64,000 nucleotides of DNA. Origin: Ruania albidiflava DSM 18029 (GTDB taxonomy: Bacteria > Actinomycetota > Actinomycetes > Actinomycetales > Beutenbergiaceae). Of the stretch, positions 36,097 to 44,732 are shown piece by piece. The first letter of the stretch is position 1, and every line of letters begins with the position of its first letter. The notes beneath the pieces were generated by a model that saw only the letters and a list, made by a program, of their open reading frames with translations, ran no database searches and was not told the origin of the DNA. Both the position numbers and the translations under genes were made by a program. The stretch covers positions 186,001-250,000 of the forward strand of contig NZ_ATWL01000004.1 of the NCBI RefSeq assembly GCF_000421225.1, read 5' to 3'.

Positions 36097-37238
36097 TCCG
36101 GCGCAGGCTGCTCGCGATCGTCCTGCTCCTGGCCGCCCTCACCGGGTGCGCCGGGAGCGGGACGGCCGCGACCGATCCCAGCGGGGCAACGTCCGAAGCC
36201 GGGACCGACCCGGACTCCACAGGGCAGCCGGACGCGGATGCGACCGGGCCTGCTGAGGAGAGCGGTTCTGGGGACGCGTCCGGGGAGCAACCCGCTGCCT
36301 CGACCGAGGACCCGCACAGCCTCACCGGCCCGTCCACTGCCGCGCAGGTGCCCGCCACCGAACCGGTCACCGCCGATCCCGACCAGCAGCTGCCGGTCAC
36401 CGTGACCGGCGAGGACGGGCAGGAGGTCACCATCGAGGACACCTCCCGCATGCTGGCGCTCGACCTGTACGGCACCCTCGCAGAGATCACCGTGGGACTC
36501 GGCCTGGGTGAGGACCTGGTCGGCCGCACCGTGTCGAACACCCAGGACGTGCTCGCCGACCTGCCGGTGGTCACCGAGAACGGGCACGAGCTGAACGTGG
36601 AGGCCATCCTCGCGCTGGAGCCCACCTTCGTGCTGATGGACACCACGATGGGTCCGCCGGAGGTGCCCGACCAGCTGCGTGCCTCCGGGGTACCGGTGCT
36701 GGTGGTCTCCTCCGACCGCGGGGTGGACCTGATCACCGAACAGATCCAGCTCGTGGCCGAGGCGCTCGGCGTGCCCGCCGCCGGCGACCTGCTCACCGAC
36801 CGGTTCGAGGGCGACCTGGAGGCCGCGCACACCTACGTCGACGCGCTGACCGAGGGCTGGGACCCGCTGCGGATGGCGTTCCTGTACGTGCGCAGCACCG
36901 GCAGCGTGTTCTTCGTCATGGGTGAGGGGTCCGGCGCCGACGACCTCATCGAGCACGTCGGCGGCCTCGACACCGCCAGCGACGCCGGGCTGGCCGATGT
37001 CACCCCCGCGACCGCCGAAGCGGTGATCGCCCTCGACCCCGAGCTGATCATCACCATGACCGGCGGGCTGGACTCGACCGGCGGAGTGCAGGGGCTGCTG
37101 GACCGGCCCGGGATCGCCCAGACCACTGTGGGGGAGACCGAGCGGATCGTGGACATGGCCGACGGTGCAGTGCTCTCCTTCGGACCGAGCTACCCGGCTG
37201 TGCTCACTGCTCTCGCGGACGCCATCTACCAGCCGTGA
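36093..37238 (+). CDS. hmuT: Haem ABC transporter substrate-binding lipoprotein
   Basis: A protein of 381 residues with signal peptide and lipobox LTGC, then a long Ser/Asp/Glu/Thr-rich spacer before a FecB-type (TroA-like) binding domain. That domain contains LALDLYGTLAEITVGLGLGE near its start. It receives haem from HtaA and delivers it to HmuU. ATG at 36093 overlaps the htaA stop (ATGA). Being downstream of the tandem iron boxes, it is expected to be induced by iron limitation. Confidence 0.92.
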   Translation: MIRRRLLAIVLLLAALTGCAGSGTAATDPSGATSEAGTDPDSTGQPDADATGPAEESGSGDASGEQPAASTEDPHSLTGPSTAAQVPATEPVTADPDQQLPVTVTGEDGQEVTIEDTSRMLALDLYGTLAEITVGLGLGEDLVGRTVSNTQDVLADLPVVTENGHELNVEAILALEPTFVLMDTTMGPPEVPDQLRASGVPVLVVSSDRGVDLITEQIQLVAEALGVPAAGDLLTDRFEGDLEAAHTYVDALTEGWDPLRMAFLYVRSTGSVFFVMGEGSGADDLIEHVGGLDTASDAGLADVTPATAEAVIALDPELIITMTGGLDSTGGVQGLLDRPGIAQTTVGETERIVDMADGAVLSFGPSYPAVLTALADAIYQP

Positions 37239-37248
37239 GGAGCAGCCG

Positions 37249-38379
37249 ATGAGCACGCTGGCCCGCCCGTTGGGCCTGTTCGACGGCGCCCGGTCGCCCG
37301 GGCAGGTGGCCGCACCGGCCCACCCGCTCGCCCCGGGACGGGCGGGACGGTTGACGGCCTCGGCCGGGCGGCGGCGCGCCTGGTGGAGCGCCGCGGTGCT
37401 GCTGGTCGGTCTGCTGGGAGTGTGCCTGGCGTCGATGCACCTGGGCCAGTACCCGATCCCGGTGGCCGACGTGGTCACCGGGCTGGCCCGCAGCCTGGGT
37501 CTGTCCGATGCACCGGCTCTCGCCTCCGACGGGGTGCTGTGGAACGTGCGCGTGCCGCGGATCGGTGCCGGTGTGCTGGTGGGAGCCGCGCTCGGTACCG
37601 CCGGTGCGGTGACCCAGAGCCTGTTCGGCAACCCGCTCGCCGAGCCGAGCGTCATCGGCATCACCTCTGGGGCCGGGGTGGGGGCGGCCGCGGCGACAGT
37701 CCTGGCCACGGCGGGCTCCGCCGTCCTGCTCGTGCCTTTGGGTGCCTTCGCGGCAGGTGTGGTCACCACTCTGCTGGTGTGGGGGCTGGCCGCGCTCGTG
37801 CGCGGCGGCGGCACTCTCACCCTGGTGCTCGTTGGCATCGCGGTGAACGCTGTGGCCGGGGCTGCCTCGTCGCTGATGATCTTCCTCACCGACACCGCCA
37901 GCCGGGAGGCGGTGGTGTTCTGGCAGCTGGGCAGCCTGAACGGTGCCACCTGGCCCGCGGTGGGCTACACCGCCCCGCTGGTGCTCGCCGGTCTGATCTG
38001 GTCGTTGACGATGAGCGGCCGGCTGGACGTGCTGGTGCTCGGCGAACGGGCCGCCGCACACACCGGGGTGAACCTGCGCTCGCTGCGTGCCCAGGCGGTG
38101 CTGTGCGCGGCGCTGCTGACCGCAGCGGCGGTGTCGGTCGCCGGGATCATCGGGTTCATCGGTCTGATCGTGCCGCACCTGCTGCGCCTGGTGGTCGGTC
38201 CACGCCAGCAGTACATCCTGCCGCTGTCGGCACTCGGCGGAGCGCTGCTGATCACCGGCAGCGATCTGGTCGCCCGGACCGCGATCGAGTTCGTGGACCT
38301 GCCGATCGGTGCGCTGACCGCGGTGATCGGCGGGCCGGTGTTCTTCCTGCTGCTGCGCCGCCGCGGGAGCGTGACGTGA
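37249..38379 (+). CDS. hmuU: Haem ABC transporter permease, FecCD family
   Basis: A protein of 376 residues with about ten membrane helices and family motifs VRVPRIGAGVLVGAALGTAG and GNPLAEPSVIGITSGAGVG, the conserved FecCD stretch. The last helices include AGIIGFIGLIVPHLLR. GAGGAG lies across the hmuT stop, giving coupled translation, and the stop overlaps the hmuV start (GTGA). It forms the channel with HmuV as ATPase. Confidence 0.94.
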   Translation: MSTLARPLGLFDGARSPGQVAAPAHPLAPGRAGRLTASAGRRRAWWSAAVLLVGLLGVCLASMHLGQYPIPVADVVTGLARSLGLSDAPALASDGVLWNVRVPRIGAGVLVGAALGTAGAVTQSLFGNPLAEPSVIGITSGAGVGAAAATVLATAGSAVLLVPLGAFAAGVVTTLLVWGLAALVRGGGTLTLVLVGIAVNAVAGAASSLMIFLTDTASREAVVFWQLGSLNGATWPAVGYTAPLVLAGLIWSLTMSGRLDVLVLGERAAAHTGVNLRSLRAQAVLCAALLTAAAVSVAGIIGFIGLIVPHLLRLVVGPRQQYILPLSALGGALLITGSDLVARTAIEFVDLPIGALTAVIGGPVFFLLLRRRGSVT

Positions 38380-39266
38380 CCGCGGTGCGCGAGCAGACCC
38401 GAGCTGGTGGTGAGCGTGGGACGAGCCGGGCACCCGCTGGCGGTGTGCAGGTCGAGGGGCTGCGGGTGCTGCGACAGGGCACACCGGTGCTGCAGGACGT
38501 CACGTTCACCGCCCCACCGGGTGCGGTCACTGCGCTGGTCGGACCGAACGGGTCCGGTAAGTCCACTGCGGTGGCGGTGATCGCCGGCGATCTGGCGCCG
38601 GCCGCCGGGCGGGTGACGGTCTCCGGTCAGCCGGTCTCCCGCCTCGGCGCGGCGCGGGCCGCACAGCTGCGCTCGGTGCTGCCGCAGGAGGTCACCGTGG
38701 CCTTCGACTACCTGGGTGCGGAGATCGTTGCGCTCGGGCGTCGGCCCTGGCGCGGGCAGGAGAGGGCCACGGAGCGAGCCCAGGTGGTGGCTAGCGCGTT
38801 GGCGGCCACCGACTCCTCGGCCGCGGCGGACCGGCGCGTGCTCACCCTCTCCGGCGGCGAGCGGGCCCGGGTGCAGCTGGCCCGGGTGCTCGCCCAGGAC
38901 GCGGCCGTGGTGCTGCTGGACGAACCGACCGCCGCCCTGGACCTGCGGCACCAGGCGCGCACGCTCACCCTGTGCCGACAGATCGCCGCTGCCGGTGGCA
39001 CCGTGGTGGTGGTGCTGCACGACCTGGACGCCGCACTGTCCACCGCCGACCACGCGGTGCTGCTCGACCGGGGCCGGGTGGTCGTGGCGGGGCCGGTGGA
39101 GCAGGTGACAGCCAAGGACCTGGAGCGGGTCTACCGGCACCCGATCTCGATCGTGAGCCACCCGGTGGACGGGCGGCCGATGGTGCTGCCCGCGCGGGTG
39201 CACGCTGCGTCTCAGCCTTCGAGCACGTGCACCGGCAGGTGGGCGTCGAATCCGTCGATCGACTGA
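38376..39266 (+). CDS. hmuV: Haem ABC transporter ATP-binding protein
   Basis: A protein of 296 residues with Walker A GPNGSGKST, signature TLSGGERARVQLARVL and Walker B AVVLLDEPTAALDLR. The GTG at 38376 overlaps the hmuU stop. The last about 18 residues lie over the decayed convergent PNPOx-like gene, suggesting that the original stop was lost and the protein is slightly extended. Confidence 0.93.
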   Translation: MTAVREQTRAGGERGTSRAPAGGVQVEGLRVLRQGTPVLQDVTFTAPPGAVTALVGPNGSGKSTAVAVIAGDLAPAAGRVTVSGQPVSRLGAARAAQLRSVLPQEVTVAFDYLGAEIVALGRRPWRGQERATERAQVVASALAATDSSAAADRRVLTLSGGERARVQLARVLAQDAAVVLLDEPTAALDLRHQARTLTLCRQIAAAGGTVVVVLHDLDAALSTADHAVLLDRGRVVVAGPVEQVTAKDLERVYRHPISIVSHPVDGRPMVLPARVHAASQPSSTCTGRWASNPSID

Positions 39267-39639
39267 GCGTTCTTCTCCCGCTGGTACCGCGCCAGGCCCT
39301 CGGCGCCGCGACGATCCGCCCAGGAGTGCATCAGGTCCCGCTGGCCGGCTGCACGACGCGCGCTTGTCCGTACAGCCGAAGGATCCACGGCCGCCCCTCG
39401 AACACGCAGAACATCAGCGTGATCCGCGGGTCCAGTGCCGTGTGTGCCGCGGTCTCGTTGCCCGAGCCGGTGCCGTTCAGCCACGCCACCCGGTTCGCGT
39501 CGAGCACGCAGAAGGTGTCCAGTCCCTTCGGGGAGACGTTCACCCGTCCATGCGCTGCTGCCATGGCGACGAAGAACATCTGCTGCCGCTGGATGAAGTC
39601 GACGAGCTGCGGCTCGATGGTGTCGTAGAGCTTGGCCAT
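39212..39639 (-). pseudogene. Decayed pyridoxamine 5'-phosphate oxidase-family gene
   Basis: The N-terminal part reads MAKLYDTIEPQL and, later, NVSPKGLDTF, GSGNETAAH and ITLMFCVFEGRPWILRLYG, a clear PNPOx-like flavin-binding fold. The frame stops right after VVQPA. The family's ending is found in another frame immediately downstream (AEGLARYQREKNAQSIDG). Roughly 45-50 codons of the middle are missing, so there is an internal deletion with frame loss. The 3' end overlaps hmuV by 55 bp. The gene probably reaches to the GTG at 39654 if that is the start. Confidence 0.8.
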
Positions 39640-39681
39640 CGCCCTGTTGCCCACGGTCTGGTCGACGACCAGCGTGCACGG

Positions 39682-40710
39682 TCACCCGAACAGCGCCTGC
39701 ACCTGCTCCTGGTCCACCTCGGCCAGCGAGCCGTGCTGCCACTGCGGGGCGTTGTCCTTGTCCACCAGCACGGCCCGCACCCCTTCGACGAAGTCCGAAC
39801 CGGCCATGAACGCGGTCCCCAGACGCAGATCCTGGTCCAGCACCTGCGCCACTGAGGTCATCTCTGCCGCCCGGCGCAGCGCGGCCAGCGCCACCGCCAC
39901 CGACAGCGGTGAGCGAGAGGTGAGCGTGCCGGCCGCTGCGCGGGCGTCCGGGTCGGTGTGCATGCTCAGCGCCGCCTCGATCGCCGCCGGATCCGAACCG
40001 GCGTAGCAGGCGTCGATCCAGTCCCGCTGCGCGAGCAGACCACTGGCCGGCGCCACCTCGCCCACCGAGGTGTCCAGCGGCTCGCCGGCAGACAGCCGGG
40101 CGCACAGCTCAGGCCAGTCGGCCGGGTCGATCAGGGCATCTGCCAGGCCGACGGCGATCGCATCCGCTCCGGTGACGCTCACCCCGGTCAGCGCCAGGTG
40201 CGTGCCTGTCTCACCGGGGCTGCGGGACAGGTAGTACAGCGCCCCCACGTCCGGGAAGAAGCCGATCCCCGTCTCCGGCATCGCCACCTGCGTGCGGTCG
40301 GTGACCAGCCGCAGCGACCCATGGGCGGACACCCCGATCCCGCCGCCCATCACGATCCCGTCCATGAACGCCACATACGGCTTCGGGTACTCGGCGATGA
40401 GCGCGTTCAGCGCATACTCTGCCTGCCAGAACCCGGCCGGATCCCCCTCGCCGGAGACCAGCCAGTCCCGGATCGTGCGCACGTCGGCCCCGGAGCACAG
40501 GCCGCGCTCACCGGCGCCGTCCAGCGCCACCGCGGTGATCCCCGTGTCCGCTGCGAATGCCCGTAGCTGGGAGTCGATCGCCGCGATCATCCCCGGCGTG
40601 AGCGCATTGATCGGCCGCGGCCGGTTCAGGCGGATCCGACCCAGCGAACCCTGCCGGGCCACCAGCAGCTCCTCGATCGGTGCGGTCCAGTCAGGCTCGT
40701 CGGTGAGCAT
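39682..40710 (-). CDS. 3-hydroxyisobutyryl-CoA hydrolase / enoyl-CoA hydratase family
   Basis: A protein of 342 residues of the crotonase superfamily, with the 3-hydroxyisobutyryl-CoA hydrolase-like features GLCSGADVRTI, DGIVMGGGIGVSAHGS and the active-site-bearing MPETGIGFFPDVGA. It would release 3-hydroxyisobutyrate from its CoA ester in valine breakdown. GAGGAGG five bases before ATG 40710 settles the start; a longer open frame upstream has no such support. No other valine-degradation gene lies in the window. Confidence 0.88.
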   Translation of the reverse strand: MLTDEPDWTAPIEELLVARQGSLGRIRLNRPRPINALTPGMIAAIDSQLRAFAADTGITAVALDGAGERGLCSGADVRTIRDWLVSGEGDPAGFWQAEYALNALIAEYPKPYVAFMDGIVMGGGIGVSAHGSLRLVTDRTQVAMPETGIGFFPDVGALYYLSRSPGETGTHLALTGVSVTGADAIAVGLADALIDPADWPELCARLSAGEPLDTSVGEVAPASGLLAQRDWIDACYAGSDPAAIEAALSMHTDPDARAAAGTLTSRSPLSVAVALAALRRAAEMTSVAQVLDQDLRLGTAFMAGSDFVEGVRAVLVDKDNAPQWQHGSLAEVDQEQVQALFG

Positions 40711-40782
40711 GCAGCCTCCTCGGTTCGGGCGCGAGCGCACCCTCAAGTATGCCGGTGCCTCAGGCACGTCGGAGGTGGAGCC

Positions 40783-40998
40783 TCAGGCGCTGCGACGCTC
40801 GGGGTGCAGCACCGCATCCAGGGCGTCCAGGTCCTCCAGCAGCGCCATCTCTGCCGCGTCCAGCCCCTCGCCGGTGGCCCGCATCCGCAGCGCCTCCTCG
40901 TCATCGACCACTGCGGCCAGGACAGCGTCTCGCTCCAGGCGTGCCCGGTGCACCTCCGCCGGGTCCGGACCTGGACGGTCTTCTCGTGCACGCACCAT
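40783..40998 (-). CDS. Small charged protein, unknown
   Basis: A protein of 71 residues, rich in Ala, Asp, Glu and Arg, predicted mostly helical with no cysteines, membrane segment or known motif. The ATG at 40998 has GAGGAG six bases upstream, which supports it as a real gene. It ends about 70 bases upstream of the hydrolase gene and may be co-transcribed with it. Confidence 0.6.
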   Translation of the reverse strand: MVRAREDRPGPDPAEVHRARLERDAVLAAVVDDEEALRMRATGEGLDAAEMALLEDLDALDAVLHPERRSA

Positions 40999-41120
40999 GA
41001 TGTGCTCCTCTCCTGCCGTTGCCCCGAGTGTGCACCAGAGGTATGACAACGGCCGGTGACGGCACTCGCGAAGGGGAGCAACGCCGTCGTGCATCCCACG
41101 ATGCGAGACATGATCGCCCG

Positions 41121-41141
41121 ACCTGCGAGTGCAGGTACCAT
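41121..41141 (+). promoter_or_regulatory. Hairpin and -10 element upstream of the S-box leader
   Basis: ACCTGC-GAGT-GCAGGT is a perfect 6-bp stem with a four-base loop (41121-41136). TACCAT at 41136-41141 looks like a -10 hexamer, and a start of transcription 7 bases later would fall right at the beginning of the riboswitch. No good -35 element is seen. Confidence 0.45.
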
Positions 41142-41149
41142 CGAGAGCA

Positions 41150-41250
41150 CACCATCCAGAGCGGCCGAGAGTCCTGGCTCGAGGACGCCGCAGCAACCCC
41201 CCAACGGAAGCCTCCCGCGGGGAAGGGTGCTACCGCCAGGTCCGATGGAG
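41150..41250 (+). ncRNA. SAM-I (S-box) riboswitch upstream of metF-metE
   Basis: The order of conserved S-box elements is visible: the closing stem CCATC (41152-41156) with GATGG (41244-41248); AGAGCGGC opening the second stem; GAGAGTCC, then the core GCCGCAGCAACC; and GGGTGCTACC before the 3' side of the closing stem. S-box RNAs bind S-adenosylmethionine and turn methionine genes off when it is plentiful. No T-run follows, so control of translation start (or Rho-dependent termination) is more likely than an intrinsic terminator. The downstream metF and metE genes make the assignment fit. Confidence 0.85.
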
Positions 41251-41289
41251 TCGATTCATGCAGGCATGTTGTTTCCCGTGGGGGCGCCG

Positions 41290-42213
41290 ATGAGCACCGC
41301 ACCCCTGTTCGACGCGCCCGGACGCGGACCGAGCGTCTCGTTCGAGCTGTACCCGCCCCGCACTCCGCGCGGTGAGGAGACCGTGCGCCGGACCGTCGCT
41401 GCGCTCGCGGAGGCGGAACCGGACTTCTTCTCGGTCACCTACGGCGCCTCCGGATCTACCCGGGCCACCTCCCGGGAGCTGATCGAGGTGATCCTCGCCA
41501 CCACCAGTGTCACCCCTCTGGCGCACCTGACCTGTGTCGGGGCCAGCGCCGAGGACCTCGGTGGCTACGTCCGCTCCCTGCTGGAACGCGGCGTGCGGGA
41601 CTTCCTCGCGCTGCGCGGCGACCCGCCCGCCGGCCAGCCAGACTGGCGCCCGCACCCAGAGGGTCTGACCCGTTCAGCCGAGCTGGTCCGGCTGCTGCGC
41701 ACGCTCGCCACCGAGCACCACCCGGATGAGCAGGTCAGCGTCTCGGTGGCCACCTATCCCGGCGGCGCCTACGACGCCACGGGGCAACCGGTCGTCCTCG
41801 CCGACGACGTCGCGGCTCTGGTGGAGAAGCAGGCCGCCGGCGCCGACTTTGCCATCACCCAGCTGTTCTACGATGCCCGGCACTACGCCGAGCTGGTCCG
41901 CGCCGCCCGCGCCGCCGGGGTGCACATCCCGATCGTGCCCGGCATCATCCCGCTCACCGACCCCCGCCGGCTGCGCCGGATGGTCGAGCTCACCGACGTG
42001 CCCGTACCCGAAGACCTGCTGCACGCGTTGGACGAGGCCCCGGACGCCGAGGCTGCCTACCAGCTCGGCATGCGCGCCTCGGTGGACCTCGTGCAGGCCG
42101 TCCTGGAGGCCGGCGCCCCTGGCGTGCACCTGTACACCTTCAACTCCGCCCGTGCGGTCCTCGACCTGCTGCACCACGCCGGCCTGCGCCGAATGCCCGC
42201 CGCTCCTCGCTGA
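41290..42213 (+). CDS. metF: Methylenetetrahydrofolate reductase
   Basis: A protein of 307 residues, a TIM-barrel FAD enzyme that reduces 5,10-methylene- to 5-methyltetrahydrofolate, the methyl donor for MetE. Family blocks seen are VSFELYPPRTPRGEE, FFSVTYGASGSTR, LALRGDPP and TQLFYDARHY. ATG 41290 is chosen because in-frame ATGs upstream at 41267 and 41246 fall within or beside the riboswitch's last stem. It is followed 68 bases later by metE, with which it probably forms one riboswitch-controlled transcript. Confidence 0.95.
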   Translation: MSTAPLFDAPGRGPSVSFELYPPRTPRGEETVRRTVAALAEAEPDFFSVTYGASGSTRATSRELIEVILATTSVTPLAHLTCVGASAEDLGGYVRSLLERGVRDFLALRGDPPAGQPDWRPHPEGLTRSAELVRLLRTLATEHHPDEQVSVSVATYPGGAYDATGQPVVLADDVAALVEKQAAGADFAITQLFYDARHYAELVRAARAAGVHIPIVPGIIPLTDPRRLRRMVELTDVPVPEDLLHALDEAPDAEAAYQLGMRASVDLVQAVLEAGAPGVHLYTFNSARAVLDLLHHAGLRRMPAAPR

Positions 42214-42281
42214 GCACGCCCCGGGCGACGTCCCCTCGACCACCCCGCGCAGCCGCGCGACCACCTTCTTGGAGATCCCAG

Positions 42282-44582
42282 ATGAGCAACCCCCTGCCTA
42301 CCGCCACCATCCTCGGCTACCCCCGGATCGGGGAGAACCGCGAGCTCAAGCGCGCCCTGGAGTCCTACTGGGCCGACCGCAGCAGCGCCGACGACCTGCG
42401 CACTGCCGCAGCCCAGGTGCGCCGCACCACCCGGCAGCGACTCACCGCCCTCGGCCTGGATGCCGAGGGCGCTGCGATCCCCTCCGACTTCGCCTACTAC
42501 GACCAGGTGCTCACCACGGCGATCCAGGTCGGTGCGGTGCCGGCACGGTTCGGCATCGAACCGTCGGACGCTCCGCTCAGCCTGGACGAGGAGTTCCGCC
42601 TCGCCCGCGGCGATGCGGACACCCCGCCGCTGGAGCTGACCAAGTGGTTCGACACCAACTACCACTACCTGGTGCCAGAGATCTCCCCGCAGACCCCGCT
42701 GCGGCACATCCCCGGGGCCGCGGCCGTGTCCGAGCTGCGCGAAGCCCTGGCCGAGGGGGTGCTCACCCGCCCGGTGCTGGTCGGCCCGGTGACCCTGCTG
42801 CTGCTGTCCAAGCCGGAGAACCCCGGCGACCCGGCACCGCTGGAGCGTCTGGACGACCTGGTCGCGGTGTACGCGGCATGGCTGGCCGAGCTGGCTGCCG
42901 CTGGTGCCACCTGGGTACAGCTGGACGAGCCGGCCCTGGTCGCCGACACCTGGGACGTCCCGGCCGAGCAGGTCACCGCCGCCGCCGAGCAGGCCTACCG
43001 GAGGCTCGCCGGCGCCACCGACCGGCCCTCGCTGCTGGTGGCCGCCCCGTACGGGGAGCTGCGGGAGAACTTCGCAGCGCTCACCGGCACCGGCGTGGAG
43101 GCGATCGGTATCGACCTGGTGCACGGCGCCCTGCCAGCCGACCTGGACGCAGCAGCCACCGCCGACGTGACCGTGGTCGCTGGTGTGGTCGACGGGCACA
43201 ACGTCTGGCGCACCGACCTGGACCGGGCCACCGCACTGCTGCAGCAGGTGCGCGAGCGCGCCGGGCAGGTGAGCGTGGGCACCGCCACCTCGCTGCTGCA
43301 CGTACCGCACACCACCGCCGTGGAGGACGGGCTCAGCGACCAGCTGCGCAGCTGGCTCGCCTTCGCGCACGAGAAGGTCACCGAGGTGCGCACCCTCGCC
43401 CGGGGGCTGGCTGGTGAGGACGTCTCCGTCGAGCTTTCTGCGGCACGTGCTGCGTTGGCCGACCGGGCCCAGGCCGACGGCGTCTCCCGCACCCAGGTGC
43501 GGGACCGGGTCGCGGCTGTGACACCCGAGGACACCCACCGCGCCGACTACACCGACCGGGTCGAGGCGCAGCGGGCGCTCGGTCTTCCCGACCTGCCGAC
43601 CACCACGATCGGTAGCTTCCCGCAGACCACCGAGCTGCGTCAGGCCCGCGCCCGGCTGCGCACCGGGGAGCTCACCCAGGCCGAGTACGAGCAGGTGATC
43701 CGCGACGAGATCGCCCGGGTGATCGCCCTGCAGGAGGAGCTCGGCCTGGACGTGCTGGTGCACGGGGAGCCGGAGCGCAACGACATGGTGCAGTACTTCG
43801 CCGAGCACCTGGACGGGTTCGCCGTGACCCAGCACGGTTGGGTGCAGTCCTACGGATCGCGGTGCACCCGACCCTCGCTGCTGTGGGGAGACGTGAGCCG
43901 GCCGGCGCCGATCACCCCGGCCTGGTCCGGCTACGCGGCGTCGCTGACCGACAAGCCGGTCAAGGGCATGCTCACCGGTCCGGTGACCATCTTGGCCTGG
44001 TCGTTCGTGCGTGACGACCTGCCGGTGCCGGAGGTGGCGCAGCAGGTGGCGCTCGCCCTGCGGGACGAGATCGCCGACCTGGAGGCTGCCGGGATCCGGG
44101 TGGTGCAGGTGGACGAGCCGGCGCTGCGCGAGCTGCTGCCGCTGCGCCGGGAGGACCACCGGGCTTATGTGGACTGGTCGGTGGGGGCGTTCCGGCTCGC
44201 CACCGGCGGTGCCGCCGCGGACACGCAGGTGCACACCCACCTGTGCTACTCCGAGTTCGGTGAGGTGATCGACGCGATCAACGGCCTGGACGCCGACGTC
44301 ACGTCGATCGAGGCGGCCCGTTCGGCGATGGAGGTGGTTCCGGAGCTCGCCGCTGCGAAGTTCTCCCGCGGTCTGGGCCCCGGGGTGTACGACATCCACT
44401 CCCCGCGCGTGCCGTCCACCGAGGAGATCGCCGGCCTGCTGCGCCTGGCCGACGGTGCGCTGGCCCGCGGGCAGCTGTGGGTGAACCCGGACTGCGGGCT
44501 GAAGACTCGCGGTTACGAGGAGACGGTGGCAGCGCTGACGAACCTCGTGGCGGCGGCCCGTCAGGTGCGCGCCGAGCACTGA
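42282..44582 (+). CDS. metE: Cobalamin-independent methionine synthase
   Basis: A protein of 766 residues, the usual length of MetE. It transfers the methyl group of 5-methyltetrahydropteroyltriglutamate to homocysteine. The N-terminal folate-site part starts ATILGYPRIGENRELK. The C-terminal catalytic barrel carries the zinc ligands in HTHLCYSEF (His and Cys) and NPDCGLKTRG (Cys), plus YDIHSPRVPS. It is expected to follow the S-box switch through metF. Confidence 0.97.
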   Translation: MSNPLPTATILGYPRIGENRELKRALESYWADRSSADDLRTAAAQVRRTTRQRLTALGLDAEGAAIPSDFAYYDQVLTTAIQVGAVPARFGIEPSDAPLSLDEEFRLARGDADTPPLELTKWFDTNYHYLVPEISPQTPLRHIPGAAAVSELREALAEGVLTRPVLVGPVTLLLLSKPENPGDPAPLERLDDLVAVYAAWLAELAAAGATWVQLDEPALVADTWDVPAEQVTAAAEQAYRRLAGATDRPSLLVAAPYGELRENFAALTGTGVEAIGIDLVHGALPADLDAAATADVTVVAGVVDGHNVWRTDLDRATALLQQVRERAGQVSVGTATSLLHVPHTTAVEDGLSDQLRSWLAFAHEKVTEVRTLARGLAGEDVSVELSAARAALADRAQADGVSRTQVRDRVAAVTPEDTHRADYTDRVEAQRALGLPDLPTTTIGSFPQTTELRQARARLRTGELTQAEYEQVIRDEIARVIALQEELGLDVLVHGEPERNDMVQYFAEHLDGFAVTQHGWVQSYGSRCTRPSLLWGDVSRPAPITPAWSGYAASLTDKPVKGMLTGPVTILAWSFVRDDLPVPEVAQQVALALRDEIADLEAAGIRVVQVDEPALRELLPLRREDHRAYVDWSVGAFRLATGGAAADTQVHTHLCYSEFGEVIDAINGLDADVTSIEAARSAMEVVPELAAAKFSRGLGPGVYDIHSPRVPSTEEIAGLLRLADGALARGQLWVNPDCGLKTRGYEETVAALTNLVAAARQVRAEH

Positions 44583-44593
44583 GCAGCTGTGCC

Positions 44594-44630
44594 GGCACCG
44601 GCGCCTCAGCGCACGCTGGGTGCCGGTGCC
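44594..44630 (+). terminator. GC-rich hairpin after metE
   Basis: Twelve-base arms at 44594-44605 and 44619-44630 pair fully if one G-U pair is allowed, with a 13-base loop. It starts 12 bases after the metE stop. No T-run is present, so it is a GC-rich actinobacterial-type terminator at best. Confidence 0.5.
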
Positions 44631-44634
44631 GCGG

Positions 44635-44660
44635 CTGACCGGACCGGCTGACCGGACCGG
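44635..44660. repeat. Two tandem 13-bp repeats after metE
   Basis: CTGACCGGACCGG is present twice without spacing (44635-44647 and 44648-44660), directly after the hairpin. The purpose is unknown. Confidence 0.5.
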
Positions 44661-44732
44661 CTGTGAGCCACCGCACTCGTCCACCTATGGTGGGTAGTGT
44701 TCGCCGGTGCCAGGTGTGAGGAGTCGTTGTCG

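Noticed and set aside
38300-39200. The hmuV-end/PNPOx overlap as a functional gene-within-gene
   Set aside because: The convergent gene has lost its middle and its frame, so the overlap is better explained by decay.
41246-41289. ATGs at 41246 and 41267 as starts of metF
   Set aside because: They fall in or next to the riboswitch's closing stem, and the conserved protein begins after 41290.
42057-44684. 875-codon open frame on the minus strand opposite metF/metE
   Set aside because: It is antisense to two clearly conserved enzymes and its translation is low-complexity Gly/Arg/His-rich, as expected from high-GC shadow frames.
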